From Clostridiales bacterium CCNA10 (GTDB lineage: Bacteria; Bacillota; Clostridia; Oscillospirales; Oscillospiraceae), in assembly GCA_003573975.1 (NCBI GenBank), contig AP018533.1, forward strand, positions 1,302,001-1,366,000: a DNA stretch of 64,000 bases, read 5' to 3'. Position 1 is the stretch's first letter; the number at the start of each line of letters is the position of its first letter. Shown here in pieces: positions 44,643 through 51,294 of this stretch. The translations under genes were made by a program, and so were the position numbers. The notes under the pieces are model-generated. The model saw nothing but the letters and a program-made list of their open reading frames with translations. It did not search any database and was not told the DNA's origin.

Positions 44643-45587
44643 ATGCTATTTCCAGTTGATCATGGCAACTCGTCTATCAAAACCGTCAATTTCGTGTTTT
44701 CCTCCGGACTGGCCGATTATCCGATCCGTCCACCCGTTGATACGGACATTCTGGAATATGGCGGCAAGTATTGGACGCTGTCCGGCAAACGCATCTCTTA
44801 TATGCGGGACAAGACGAAAGATGACCGATATTTTATCCTGACCCTTTTTGCCATTGCGAAGGAACTGCAGAAGAGCGATACTATGAGCCCAATGGTGGAA
44901 ACGGATCTGGCCGTAGGATTGCCCCCGGAGCATTATGCGCTGCGGCAGCGATTTGCAGAGTATTTTAAGCGCGGCACAGTGAACTTTGTCTTTAACGGAA
45001 CACCGGTCTGCCTCGTGATCCGGCATGTGCTGGTCTATCCTCAGGCTTATGCAGCGGTCGTACCGCAGGCAGCCCGCCTGAAGGAGATCCCGCGCACTTT
45101 CATTATTGATATTGGAGGCTTTACCACAGACGTTATGTTGCTTCGCAATTCTGTACCTGACATGCAGTTCTGCCGCAGTTTGGAGATGGGAGTGATTCAT
45201 ATGTCCAACGATATTATCGGCAGGGTGAATGCTATGTATGATATGAAGATTGAGGATGACCACATCGTGGATATCATCCAAGGGCGGTCCACGACCCTAT
45301 CCGCTGAGGTGCAGGAGGTTGTATTTGCCACGGTACGCAGTTATGCCAATGGAATTCTGGATAAACTGCGTGAACTGCAGGTAGACCTACGAGCCAATCC
45401 GGCCATTTTTATCGGAGGCGGGTCCATTCTATTCCAAAACTTCATTGAGGAGTCCTCCCAAGTGGCTCAGGCGGATTTTGTGCTGGATTCTAAAGCCAAT
45501 GCCATTGGCTATGGAATGCTGGCTACGGCGCAGTTGCGGCGGATGACACAGCAGAATCACGGAGGGGAGTTCTTTGCGGAGGGATGA
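44643..45587 (+). CDS. parM: ParM-like actin (plasmid partition)
   Basis: Actin-fold ATPases of this type form filaments that push plasmid copies apart. Phosphate 1 motif: VDHGNSSIKT at the N-terminus. Phosphate 2: IIDIGGFTTD (Asp 156). Adenosine motif: IFIGGGS near residue 258. At 314 aa the length is usual. CTAAGGAG precedes the ATG. The small gene after it, overlapping by 14 nt, is the likely ParR. A partition system on an integrated element implies a plasmid-like stage. Confidence 0.85.
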   Translation: MLFPVDHGNSSIKTVNFVFSSGLADYPIRPPVDTDILEYGGKYWTLSGKRISYMRDKTKDDRYFILTLFAIAKELQKSDTMSPMVETDLAVGLPPEHYALRQRFAEYFKRGTVNFVFNGTPVCLVIRHVLVYPQAYAAVVPQAARLKEIPRTFIIDIGGFTTDVMLLRNSVPDMQFCRSLEMGVIHMSNDIIGRVNAMYDMKIEDDHIVDIIQGRSTTLSAEVQEVVFATVRSYANGILDKLRELQVDLRANPAIFIGGGSILFQNFIEESSQVAQADFVLDSKANAIGYGMLATAQLRRMTQQNHGGEFFAEG

Positions 45588-45945
45588 TAAGTTCCGATTT
45601 TCTCTCGGATGGAGCCGGGATACTGCGGAAAAGATTGCAGTCGGAGATTTACTGGAAAGATTGAAGAACCGCAAAAGTGATCTGGTCGTCCAAGCTGTCT
45701 GGGAGTACATTGGGAATCACCCCGAGGTAATGACGGAAGATGCAAAAATCGTGATTTCAGTTCATTCAACGCCCACAGATGAACAGACATTCGCAAAAAT
45801 CCAAAGTATGATAGACGCCTCGTTGGAAAAACTGAAAACTACCCTAAAACTCCAACTTGAACAGGGCCAGCCGGAAGATGCCAGCGGGCCAAGCGAGAAA
45901 GATCTGGATGATATGCTCAAAAATCTGGATATATTCAATCTGTGA
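45574..45945 (+). CDS. parR: ParR-like DNA-binding partner of ParM
   Basis: The N-terminal part (KFRFSLGWSRDTAEKIAV and LKNRKSDLVVQAVWEYI) fits a ribbon-helix-helix DNA-binding fold, and the acidic C-terminal tail is typical of ParR adaptors that contact ParM. Start at TTG 45574 after GGAGGGGAG. The call rests on size, fold and position. Confidence 0.65.
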   Translation: MRRDDKFRFSLGWSRDTAEKIAVGDLLERLKNRKSDLVVQAVWEYIGNHPEVMTEDAKIVISVHSTPTDEQTFAKIQSMIDASLEKLKTTLKLQLEQGQPEDASGPSEKDLDDMLKNLDIFNL

Positions 45946-45950
45946 GAACC

Positions 45951-45989
45951 GTCCCCACCCCATACCTTGAATGGGGTGGGGACTGTTTT
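45951..45989 (+). terminator. Terminator after parR
   Basis: GTCCCCACCCCAT pairs with ATGGGGTGGGGAC around 7 nt, then TGTTTTG. It ends the unit under leader F. Confidence 0.8.
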
Positions 45990-46032
45990 GAGGCTGGTAC
46001 CATTGGGGCGGCATGGGTAAGATAAAAAGGGG

Positions 46033-46086
46033 AAAAAGACACGCCCCCTCAGGAATGCACCGTTCCTGAGGGGGCGTGTCTTTTTG
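46033..46086. terminator. Bidirectional terminator between converging units
   Basis: An 18-bp perfect stem from GACACGCCCC to GGGGCGTGTC, with AAAAA before and TTTTT after, works in both directions. It separates parMR from the minus-strand unit. Nothing else is seen between 45946 and 46188. Confidence 0.9.
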
Positions 46087-46188
46087 TTTATAGGGGAAGT
46101 TGTGAACTTCGGATGCTGTCCCCTCTCGGCAAAGCAGGCAAAACAACTAGCCAAGACGGTATATGTACAGTTGAGACAGTCTAAATGC

Positions 46189-47025
46189 CTAGAACCCGTT
46201 CCAGATTTGGTGACCGCAGTATTCAAAGGTTTGTGCGTCATCACAATCAGCGGGAGTGAGGTCGATGATCCGCTTGCGGGAGCGGGAGAGGAAGACCCGG
46301 TTTTTGATTTTGCTCATTGGCTGCCATTTGGCCAGCATATTGTCAAAATTGACTACTGAGGCATAGTCCGCCGGGAAGTTGTTTTTTATGTGATGAAAGA
46401 AATAGTTGCGGTGGAAAGGGCAGATCAGGCAGGCGCTGGCCTTGCTGTCCAGGCCCCACTCATCCAGATTATAGGCGTAGCAGTCCTTTCGTTCCCAACC
46501 CATCTCGATAAGCGGAAATCGGTTTTGAAACATAGCGTGTCGGCTGGGAAAGGAACGATGAGCCTCTTCACTGGAAAAGCCGATGTGGAGTTCATGGGTG
46601 CCGATATCCTCTGGGCGAAGCCGCTGATAGGGCCGGTAGCCCAGAAGTTCATATCGGACAAACTTTTGGATCATCAAAACCTTGTAGTCCACGGTGCAGG
46701 AGCGGCGGGCGATCCGCCCTGCTTTTCCCTGCTCATCTAATGTCCAGAACGGCATGGCTGAAACCCTCTGCCGCCCGAACCGCTGCATATAGTCCTGGTA
46801 CAGATTACTCTGGAGAATGTAAAAAGGAATGTTGCAATCAACGCAGGCGCGTTCAATGAAACGCACTTGATCCGCTACCCAGGCGGGCTCACAGCCAAGA
46901 TCACAATAGATGATGGCATCATAGCGGGGGACCTGCGGGTATACGACCTTATTTCTGGTCTGGTCGCAGGAGATCAGGGCCAGGGCGGTACTCTGCATCC
47001 CCGCACCACAGCTTAGAATGTTCAA
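46189..47025 (-). CDS. PAPS-reductase-like / N-type ATP pyrophosphatase protein
   Basis: It opens MNILSCGAGMQSTALALIS, the altered PP-loop of a family of phage and mobile-element proteins related to phosphoadenosine phosphosulfate reductase. Later IYCDLGCEPAWVADQVRFIE and CLICPFH, with further cysteines, support this. The family's substrate is unknown; relatives act in sulfur or nucleotide chemistry, including DNA phosphorothioation (DndC), but no other dnd gene is near. TTG start after AAGGAGG. Confidence 0.7.
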   Translation of the reverse strand: MNILSCGAGMQSTALALISCDQTRNKVVYPQVPRYDAIIYCDLGCEPAWVADQVRFIERACVDCNIPFYILQSNLYQDYMQRFGRQRVSAMPFWTLDEQGKAGRIARRSCTVDYKVLMIQKFVRYELLGYRPYQRLRPEDIGTHELHIGFSSEEAHRSFPSRHAMFQNRFPLIEMGWERKDCYAYNLDEWGLDSKASACLICPFHRNYFFHHIKNNFPADYASVVNFDNMLAKWQPMSKIKNRVFLSRSRKRIIDLTPADCDDAQTFEYCGHQIWNGF

Positions 47026-47052
47026 ACGGAATACCTCCTTCTAAAAGGAAAT

Positions 47053-47084
47053 GCGGGGAACCGCCCGTTTAGGTGGTTCCCCGC
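47053..47084 (-). repeat. 10-bp perfect inverted repeat
   Basis: GCGGGGAACC pairs with GGTTCCCCGC around 12 nt, between two minus-strand genes, with no clean U-tract on either side. Confidence 0.5.
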
Positions 47085-47090
47085 TGAGTG

Positions 47091-47657
47091 TTATTGGAGC
47101 AGAAGCCTATTGATTTGGGGCAGGCGCACCACATCAAAATTGATCATGACGCCCCATGTGATATCCTCCCCCTGTGTTTTAGACAGATGGTAGGAGTAAC
47201 AGATATAACCGCCATCCCCATACCCGGAATTGGATACAACGCCATGTGGAATAACACCGGCATAGTGGTCTGTATGTAAGGTCTGGTTGCAACAGCTGTT
47301 GTACCACGCTTCCAGTGCATCTTCGCTGGGTATCTGGCCTGCATCAGCACCGGCACGGTAGAACGGCTTGTCGAACACACCGGCTTGGCCGCTGTCTACG
47401 CCAACCTTGAAGAGTTCCTCCCGTGCAATTAACTGGTTTTTGGGTGGGCAATGCTGATGGAACGCGGCCAGATAGGCTACTGCCGCATCGTGCTTCCCTT
47501 CATGGAAAAAGCCAATCTCTGCCTCCCAAATCCCCGGCTGGGCATTGGGAACGATGCCCATACACCAGGTACCGGGCGCGTAACAGGGATCGGAAATAAT
47601 CAATTCAGGCTGTGTCACCTCGAAAGTGCCGAGTTTGAATTTTTGTAATGTCCGCAT
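47091..47657 (-). CDS. DUF4241-like protein, 188 aa
   Basis: ELIISDPCYAPGTWCMGIV, VGVDSGQAGVFD and VVSNSGYGDGGYICYSY fit the Asp-Pro and Gly/Ser pattern I associate with DUF4241. The function is unknown. It is one gene of the minus-strand unit that starts at 50470. The family call is tentative. Confidence 0.5.
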   Translation of the reverse strand: MRTLQKFKLGTFEVTQPELIISDPCYAPGTWCMGIVPNAQPGIWEAEIGFFHEGKHDAAVAYLAAFHQHCPPKNQLIAREELFKVGVDSGQAGVFDKPFYRAGADAGQIPSEDALEAWYNSCCNQTLHTDHYAGVIPHGVVSNSGYGDGGYICYSYHLSKTQGEDITWGVMINFDVVRLPQINRLLLQ

Positions 47658-47702
47658 TATCTAGACCTCGCTCTCGCTAATTTTATTGTTGCCTCTTTAG
47701 GG

Positions 47703-48791
47703 TCAACGGGTACTGCTGCCAGTGGCGTGAATGGCTGGAATATCCGCGGTATCTCCAACATGCGGCGGCTTGCTCTGGATTGCAGCCAGCAACTTGGAAA
47801 GTAGTTCGGGCAGTTTCATACTGTTGCGGCTGCCTTTATGGTAGCGGTAACTCCATTGACCACTCTGTGGGGAATATCGAATACTGTGTAGCGTATTGAT
47901 AATCCAGCCCTGTGTTTTTAGAGGAACTGAAATCCCATGCTCCCGAAAAAGCTGCATGATCAGAGACTTGCCGTTGATATCTTGATTTACAACTTCTTTT
48001 CCGGCTAAAATGTTTTGCTCCGCCTCTCGGATGGCGGAGGTATAGCGGTCTTGTAACTCTTGTTCACGCTGACGCGCCTGGGCTTCCAGTTCTGCCTCTC
48101 GCAGTTTGGCTTGCCGTTGGCGCTCTGCCCAAATGGGAGCGTTGTGTGCCTCAGCCTCTTCGCGCCGCCCCAAGAGGTTGGCAAAGCCAAGATCGGCCCA
48201 GCGATCTGGAGCCGCCATACTCTGGTTGAAGACCCGTTCAATCTCAGCCCGGATACCGTGTTCCAGCGTGGACAGCCACTTCAGGACTTCCGCCAGCCGG
48301 CTCCGCTGGTCGATGCCCACCATAAAGCCGTCGCAGGGGATAAAGATCGTCGGCCATGAATCACGCTTATTTTCCAAGGTGTAAAGCTCGATGCCGTTTT
48401 CATTGTAAAAACGGTAGTAGTAGTGCCTTTTACCCATCAAGTCCTTGGAAAAAACACGGTTTTCATCCCTCTCCTTTGGCGGGAATATATCCTTTTTCTT
48501 CTCGTTCGGGCGGGTGTAGCGGGGAGAGAGGCCGGTACGGCCCAAACTGTTTGTAATCTGTTTTTCGATTGATTCCAGACCGCCGTGCCGTTCCATAAAG
48601 CCTGATAGGTCCTGTGACTGCTGCAAATTACAAAGGCACAAACCTGTCCTGCCCTCATAGATAGCTCCCTTGTATTGGAACAGATCCAAGCCAAACTCGT
48701 TTTGAAACGACTTGGCTTCCCGTACTGGAGAAAAGGCGCCTTCCCGGAAGATGTAACAGACGGCAGAGTGGGTTTCATTCATGTTCATCAT
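47703..48791 (-). CDS. Hypothetical coiled-coil protein, 362 aa
   Basis: Not recognised. The N-terminal 100 residues and the middle alpha/beta region (HYYYRFYNENGIELYTLE, WPTIFIPCDGFMVG) precede a long charged coiled coil at about 220-265 (ERQRQAKLREAELEAQARQR). The C-terminal 90 residues look like a small DNA- or RNA-binding fold. AAAGGAATAA precedes the ATG. A long hairpin lies just upstream. Confidence 0.55.
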   Translation of the reverse strand: MMNMNETHSAVCYIFREGAFSPVREAKSFQNEFGLDLFQYKGAIYEGRTGLCLCNLQQSQDLSGFMERHGGLESIEKQITNSLGRTGLSPRYTRPNEKKKDIFPPKERDENRVFSKDLMGKRHYYYRFYNENGIELYTLENKRDSWPTIFIPCDGFMVGIDQRSRLAEVLKWLSTLEHGIRAEIERVFNQSMAAPDRWADLGFANLLGRREEAEAHNAPIWAERQRQAKLREAELEAQARQREQELQDRYTSAIREAEQNILAGKEVVNQDINGKSLIMQLFREHGISVPLKTQGWIINTLHSIRYSPQSGQWSYRYHKGSRNSMKLPELLSKLLAAIQSKPPHVGDTADIPAIHATGSSTR

Positions 48792-48803
48792 TTATTCCTT
48801 TCT

Positions 48804-48871
48804 GCGGAAGATGTCGTTTGGGATCGGGATATAGCGGATGCTTTTGCTGTGGCGCAAACGACATTTTCCGC
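48804..48871 (-). repeat. 17-bp near-perfect inverted repeat
   Basis: Arms at 48804-48820 and 48855-48871 pair at 16 of 17 positions (core ATGTCGTTTG/CAAACGACAT) around a 34-nt loop. It lies in the untranslated stretch before the 48791 start and would form a long RNA stem. No T-tract. Confidence 0.6.
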
Positions 48872-48940
48872 ACGATCCGCCTATGGACCGGCGGAGGGTA
48901 CACTGGAAGCAACGAAGTTTTCTTAAAGTACCCTCTGCCA

Positions 48941-49360
48941 TTAAGGCCGTGTTTTTTTCGGCTGTGTCGGCTTGTCGCCAGAATCATGGGACCGGTCAAG
49001 GAAGCCGGCTTCTGTCAGAAGACGGACAACCATTTCCGGGGTGAATTCTGTGTCCTTCCAAGTACATAGTTTTTGGATGACCTCCATGAGCGTAGGTGTG
49101 AGCAAGGCGGGCAGAGCGTCGTTGAAACATGTGAGTCGAGGAACATCCGCTCCGCTCATCCATACCCACTCAAAACTAAGTTCAAACAGGCAGCCGCCAT
49201 CGCTGTGCTCTAACGAGATCATGATCAGGTCATCCACATCGTCAGGCAGATCCGAGTCCGGATCTGTTTTGGAGTAGTGAATGAAACTCCAAATCGTTTT
49301 GCTCCAATCCACATCAGGGTAGATCGGGCTGAGCGTGTCAATATCCTTCTTGCAAAGCAT
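48941..49360 (-). CDS. Hypothetical protein, 139 aa
   Basis: Not recognised. It is acidic. The middle part (FELSFEWVWMSGADVPRL) is beta-rich; the C-terminal tail is basic. AGGAGG lies just before the ATG. Confidence 0.5.
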   Translation of the reverse strand: MLCKKDIDTLSPIYPDVDWSKTIWSFIHYSKTDPDSDLPDDVDDLIMISLEHSDGGCLFELSFEWVWMSGADVPRLTCFNDALPALLTPTLMEVIQKLCTWKDTEFTPEMVVRLLTEAGFLDRSHDSGDKPTQPKKTRP

Positions 49361-49426
49361 AAAAGCCTCCTGTAAAAAATATTTGTAGCTGGCTCCTTCG
49401 AAGTCTATCCGAATGAGGCTGTTGTG

Positions 49427-49657
49427 TTATGAATCGGCGAGGTCGCTGTGATCTCCAGCTGGCCAGCCGATGCCAGGAAAGTTCCGTACCCCACGTTGAA
49501 GCGCCTCTCGCTCTTTCTGGCAAGCCAACTCATACAGTGGGTGCTTCCGCTCGTCCTCTTTGCAGGCAGGGCAGATCATATCCAGATTGAACATGGACAT
49601 GATCCGGGTGACTGTAGGCCTATGACAGCGGTCACAAATCTGATTTTCAAACACCAT
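49427..49657 (-). CDS. Small zinc-ribbon protein, 76 aa
   Basis: CDRC near the N-terminus and CPAC 25 residues on, with MSMFNLDMIC between and a C-terminal FPGIGWP, make a compact zinc-ribbon protein. I believe similar ones recur in Firmicutes elements. I chose the ATG at 49657 because GGGAGGCGC lies 8 nt before it; it overlaps the upstream gene's end by 11 nt. Confidence 0.6.
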   Translation of the reverse strand: MVFENQICDRCHRPTVTRIMSMFNLDMICPACKEDERKHPLYELACQKEREALQRGVRNFPGIGWPAGDHSDLADS

Positions 49658-50201
49658 CCTTAGCGCCTCCCTCACAGTCCAGAGTTCGCCCTGAGATGGC
49701 AGTCTCATCATGGCCGCCGTCGTACCGCTCCGGGGTGTTAATTTGCTCGGCGAAGGTAAAATACTTCTCCATCTGCCGGTCGAGCAGTCTGTCGATCTGT
49801 TGCCGGAATTCTGCGTTTACCTTCTTTTCTGCACTGAGGTAGTCGACGAACTCCTTGAATTCACCAAATGCCTCCAGATAGCCGGCAAGGAAAGCCGCAT
49901 CTTGAGCCTGGGCCTGGATCCCTGCCTGGGAAGCGGCCCGCCGCAGGTCTGAGACTAGGGCAGCGGACTCTGGCCGGCGCTCCAGCGCCCCCCAAATCCG
50001 GTCAGAGTAGTCATGGCCCCTCCGGAATTGGGGCCTCATTCCACCAAACTGCAAAGCATAGGTACTGGCGGCATACAGATAGGCGTGTTCAGGATCTCGC
50101 CTATCATCGGTGTCGTAGACTTGAATGTTGAGCGGCTCCAAAAGGGTGGAGTAGACCTCGTTGACCAGTCCGCCATCCATCTCGATAATTAAAGTAGCCA
50201 C
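49647..50201 (-). CDS. Hypothetical helical protein, 184 aa
   Basis: Not recognised. Beta-rich for 40 residues, then helical. GTG start after GAGGAGG. It is in the minus-strand unit under leader H. Confidence 0.5.
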   Translation of the reverse strand: MATLIIEMDGGLVNEVYSTLLEPLNIQVYDTDDRRDPEHAYLYAASTYALQFGGMRPQFRRGHDYSDRIWGALERRPESAALVSDLRRAASQAGIQAQAQDAAFLAGYLEAFGEFKEFVDYLSAEKKVNAEFRQQIDRLLDRQMEKYFTFAEQINTPERYDGGHDETAISGRTLDCEGGAKDGV

Positions 50202-50222
50202 GTTTGTTCCTCCTCGATTGAC

Positions 50223-50411
50223 TTAAATAGTTTTTTTCGGGATGATAACCCCCATTACCTGTTCCAGGCCTTGTTCATTGAGCCAGGCATCCAGAGCAGT
50301 TTGGGCCTCTTGACGTAGAGCCTCTGTCCTCTCCGCAAGTTGATCCTCAACTTGTTCTCGGTTTGGAACCTCTTCGCTGACGAAAGCGACGCCAATCCAA
50401 TTGGTATTCAT
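50223..50411 (-). CDS. Small helical protein, 62 aa
   Basis: Not recognised. MNTNWIGVAFVSEEV is followed by a long charged helix. The ribosome binding site is weak, but the ATG overlaps the stop of a 20-codon frame with a good site, so coupling is likely. Confidence 0.5.
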   Translation of the reverse strand: MNTNWIGVAFVSEEVPNREQVEDQLAERTEALRQEAQTALDAWLNEQGLEQVMGVIIPKKTI

Positions 50412-50470
50412 TCCGGATCACCGTGTTTCGATGCTCTCTGTCGTGTCGGGATTCTTTCGAGTGATTGCAT
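50408..50470 (-). CDS. Possible 20-aa leader peptide
   Basis: The ATG at 50470 lies 10 nt after AAAGGAG, and the TGA overlaps the next ATG (ATGA). The product would be MQSLERIPTRQRASKHGDPE. It may serve only to couple translation. A second in-frame choice with ATG touching the AAAGGAG is less likely. Confidence 0.35.
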   Translation of the reverse strand: MQSLERIPTRQRASKHGDPE

Positions 50471-50524
50471 AACTTTTCATCTCCTTTTTGATTTTTGCGG
50501 TGTTCCGCTGCAGGGATATCTATA

Positions 50525-50561
50525 TAAAAAAACGTGTGGAACCCAGAATAGTCCACACGCT
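50525..50561 (-). terminator. Second terminator after leader H
   Basis: On the minus strand CGTGTGGA pairs with TCCACACG, followed by TTTTTTTATATA. It lies between the first terminator and 50470. Confidence 0.8.
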
Positions 50562-50615
50562 TTTGCCCAGGATGGGCGAGATCTGTTTAAGAGGGGCATT
50601 CGTTTGTCCAGAAAA

Positions 50616-50737
50616 CAAAAAAGCGCCCAAAGGTCAGAAAGACCTCTGGACGCTATGCAACACGGAAACTAAGACTGCCTTAGGCTGCCGCAGATACTAT
50701 GTGAGCATATTATAGCGTTTCCTTTGAGAAAAAACAA
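50616..50737 (-). promoter_or_regulatory. Leader module H: promoter, conserved RNA, terminator
   Basis: Minus strand: TTGTTT (50737-50732), 17 nt, TATAAT (50714-50709), AGTATCTG, a short hairpin around GCCTAAGGC, TTAGTTTCCGTGTTGCATAG, and a terminator with six T. It is back to back with module G. The 700 nt from 50471 to 51178 hold only modules H and G with their terminators. Confidence 0.85.
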
Positions 50738-50866
50738 GCATTAAAAATCACCACCCGCCGGTGGCAGCTGATGTTCTGAAACATATCGGGTTCACGATTC
50801 CCAAGCCGTGGAGCAGGAAGAAAGGCCATGTGGCATTTTACGTTGGTGACTCAGTTCGAAAATCCC

Positions 50867-50985
50867 TTGCAAACAATCCGTAGGTGCGGTATAATACTGA
50901 CATAAAGTATCCGAAATCGCCCTGGCGATTACAGTATTCTGTGTTTCAAAGCGTCTGAAGGCATGTTGCCTTTGGACGCTTTTTA
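50867..50985 (+). promoter_or_regulatory. Leader module G: promoter, conserved RNA, terminator
   Basis: TTGCAA (50867-50872), 17 nt, TATAAT (50890-50895), AGTATC at 50906, a 7-bp AATCGCC/GGCGATT hairpin, ACAGTATTCTGTGTTTCAAAG, and a terminator to 50985. It heads the unit of two very large proteins. Confidence 0.85.
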
Positions 50986-51044
50986 CGTTTTGCCAAAAAA
51001 AGATATGTCTGCGCAGCCTAGTTACAGTACCAATGCGTGAAATT

Positions 51045-51076
51045 GCGTCTGAGGAACATCTTCAGGCGCTTTTTTC
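51045..51076 (+). terminator. Second terminator after leader G
   Basis: GCGTCTGA pairs with TCAGGCGC, then TTTTTT. It lies about 60 nt past the first terminator and before the small gene at 51179. Confidence 0.7.
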
Positions 51077-51178
51077 TTTGTCTGCCGCCATGCAGTATGT
51101 GGCGGCGACCATATTTCTCTCAGGTACCGCAGGCATCTACTGCGTGAATACCACAAATCAAGAAAAAGGAGGGAGTCA

Positions 51179-51292
51179 ATGATCACAACAGGACAAGCGT
51201 ACAGACACGGTGCGCCGGTGCATGACTGCCCGGTACCGCACACAAAAATGGCCGCCGTATCAGCGGTGGCACAGAGAAAGGAGAGAACATAG
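51179..51292 (+). CDS. Small protein, 37 aa
   Basis: MITTGQAYRHGAPVHDC, then VPHTKMAAV and a basic end. AAAAAGGAGGG precedes the ATG at a good distance, and the stop lies 2 nt before the next start. Not recognised. It may be a leader peptide that feeds ribosomes to the large gene. Confidence 0.5.
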   Translation: MITTGQAYRHGAPVHDCPVPHTKMAAVSAVAQRKERT

Positions 51293-51294
51293 TT

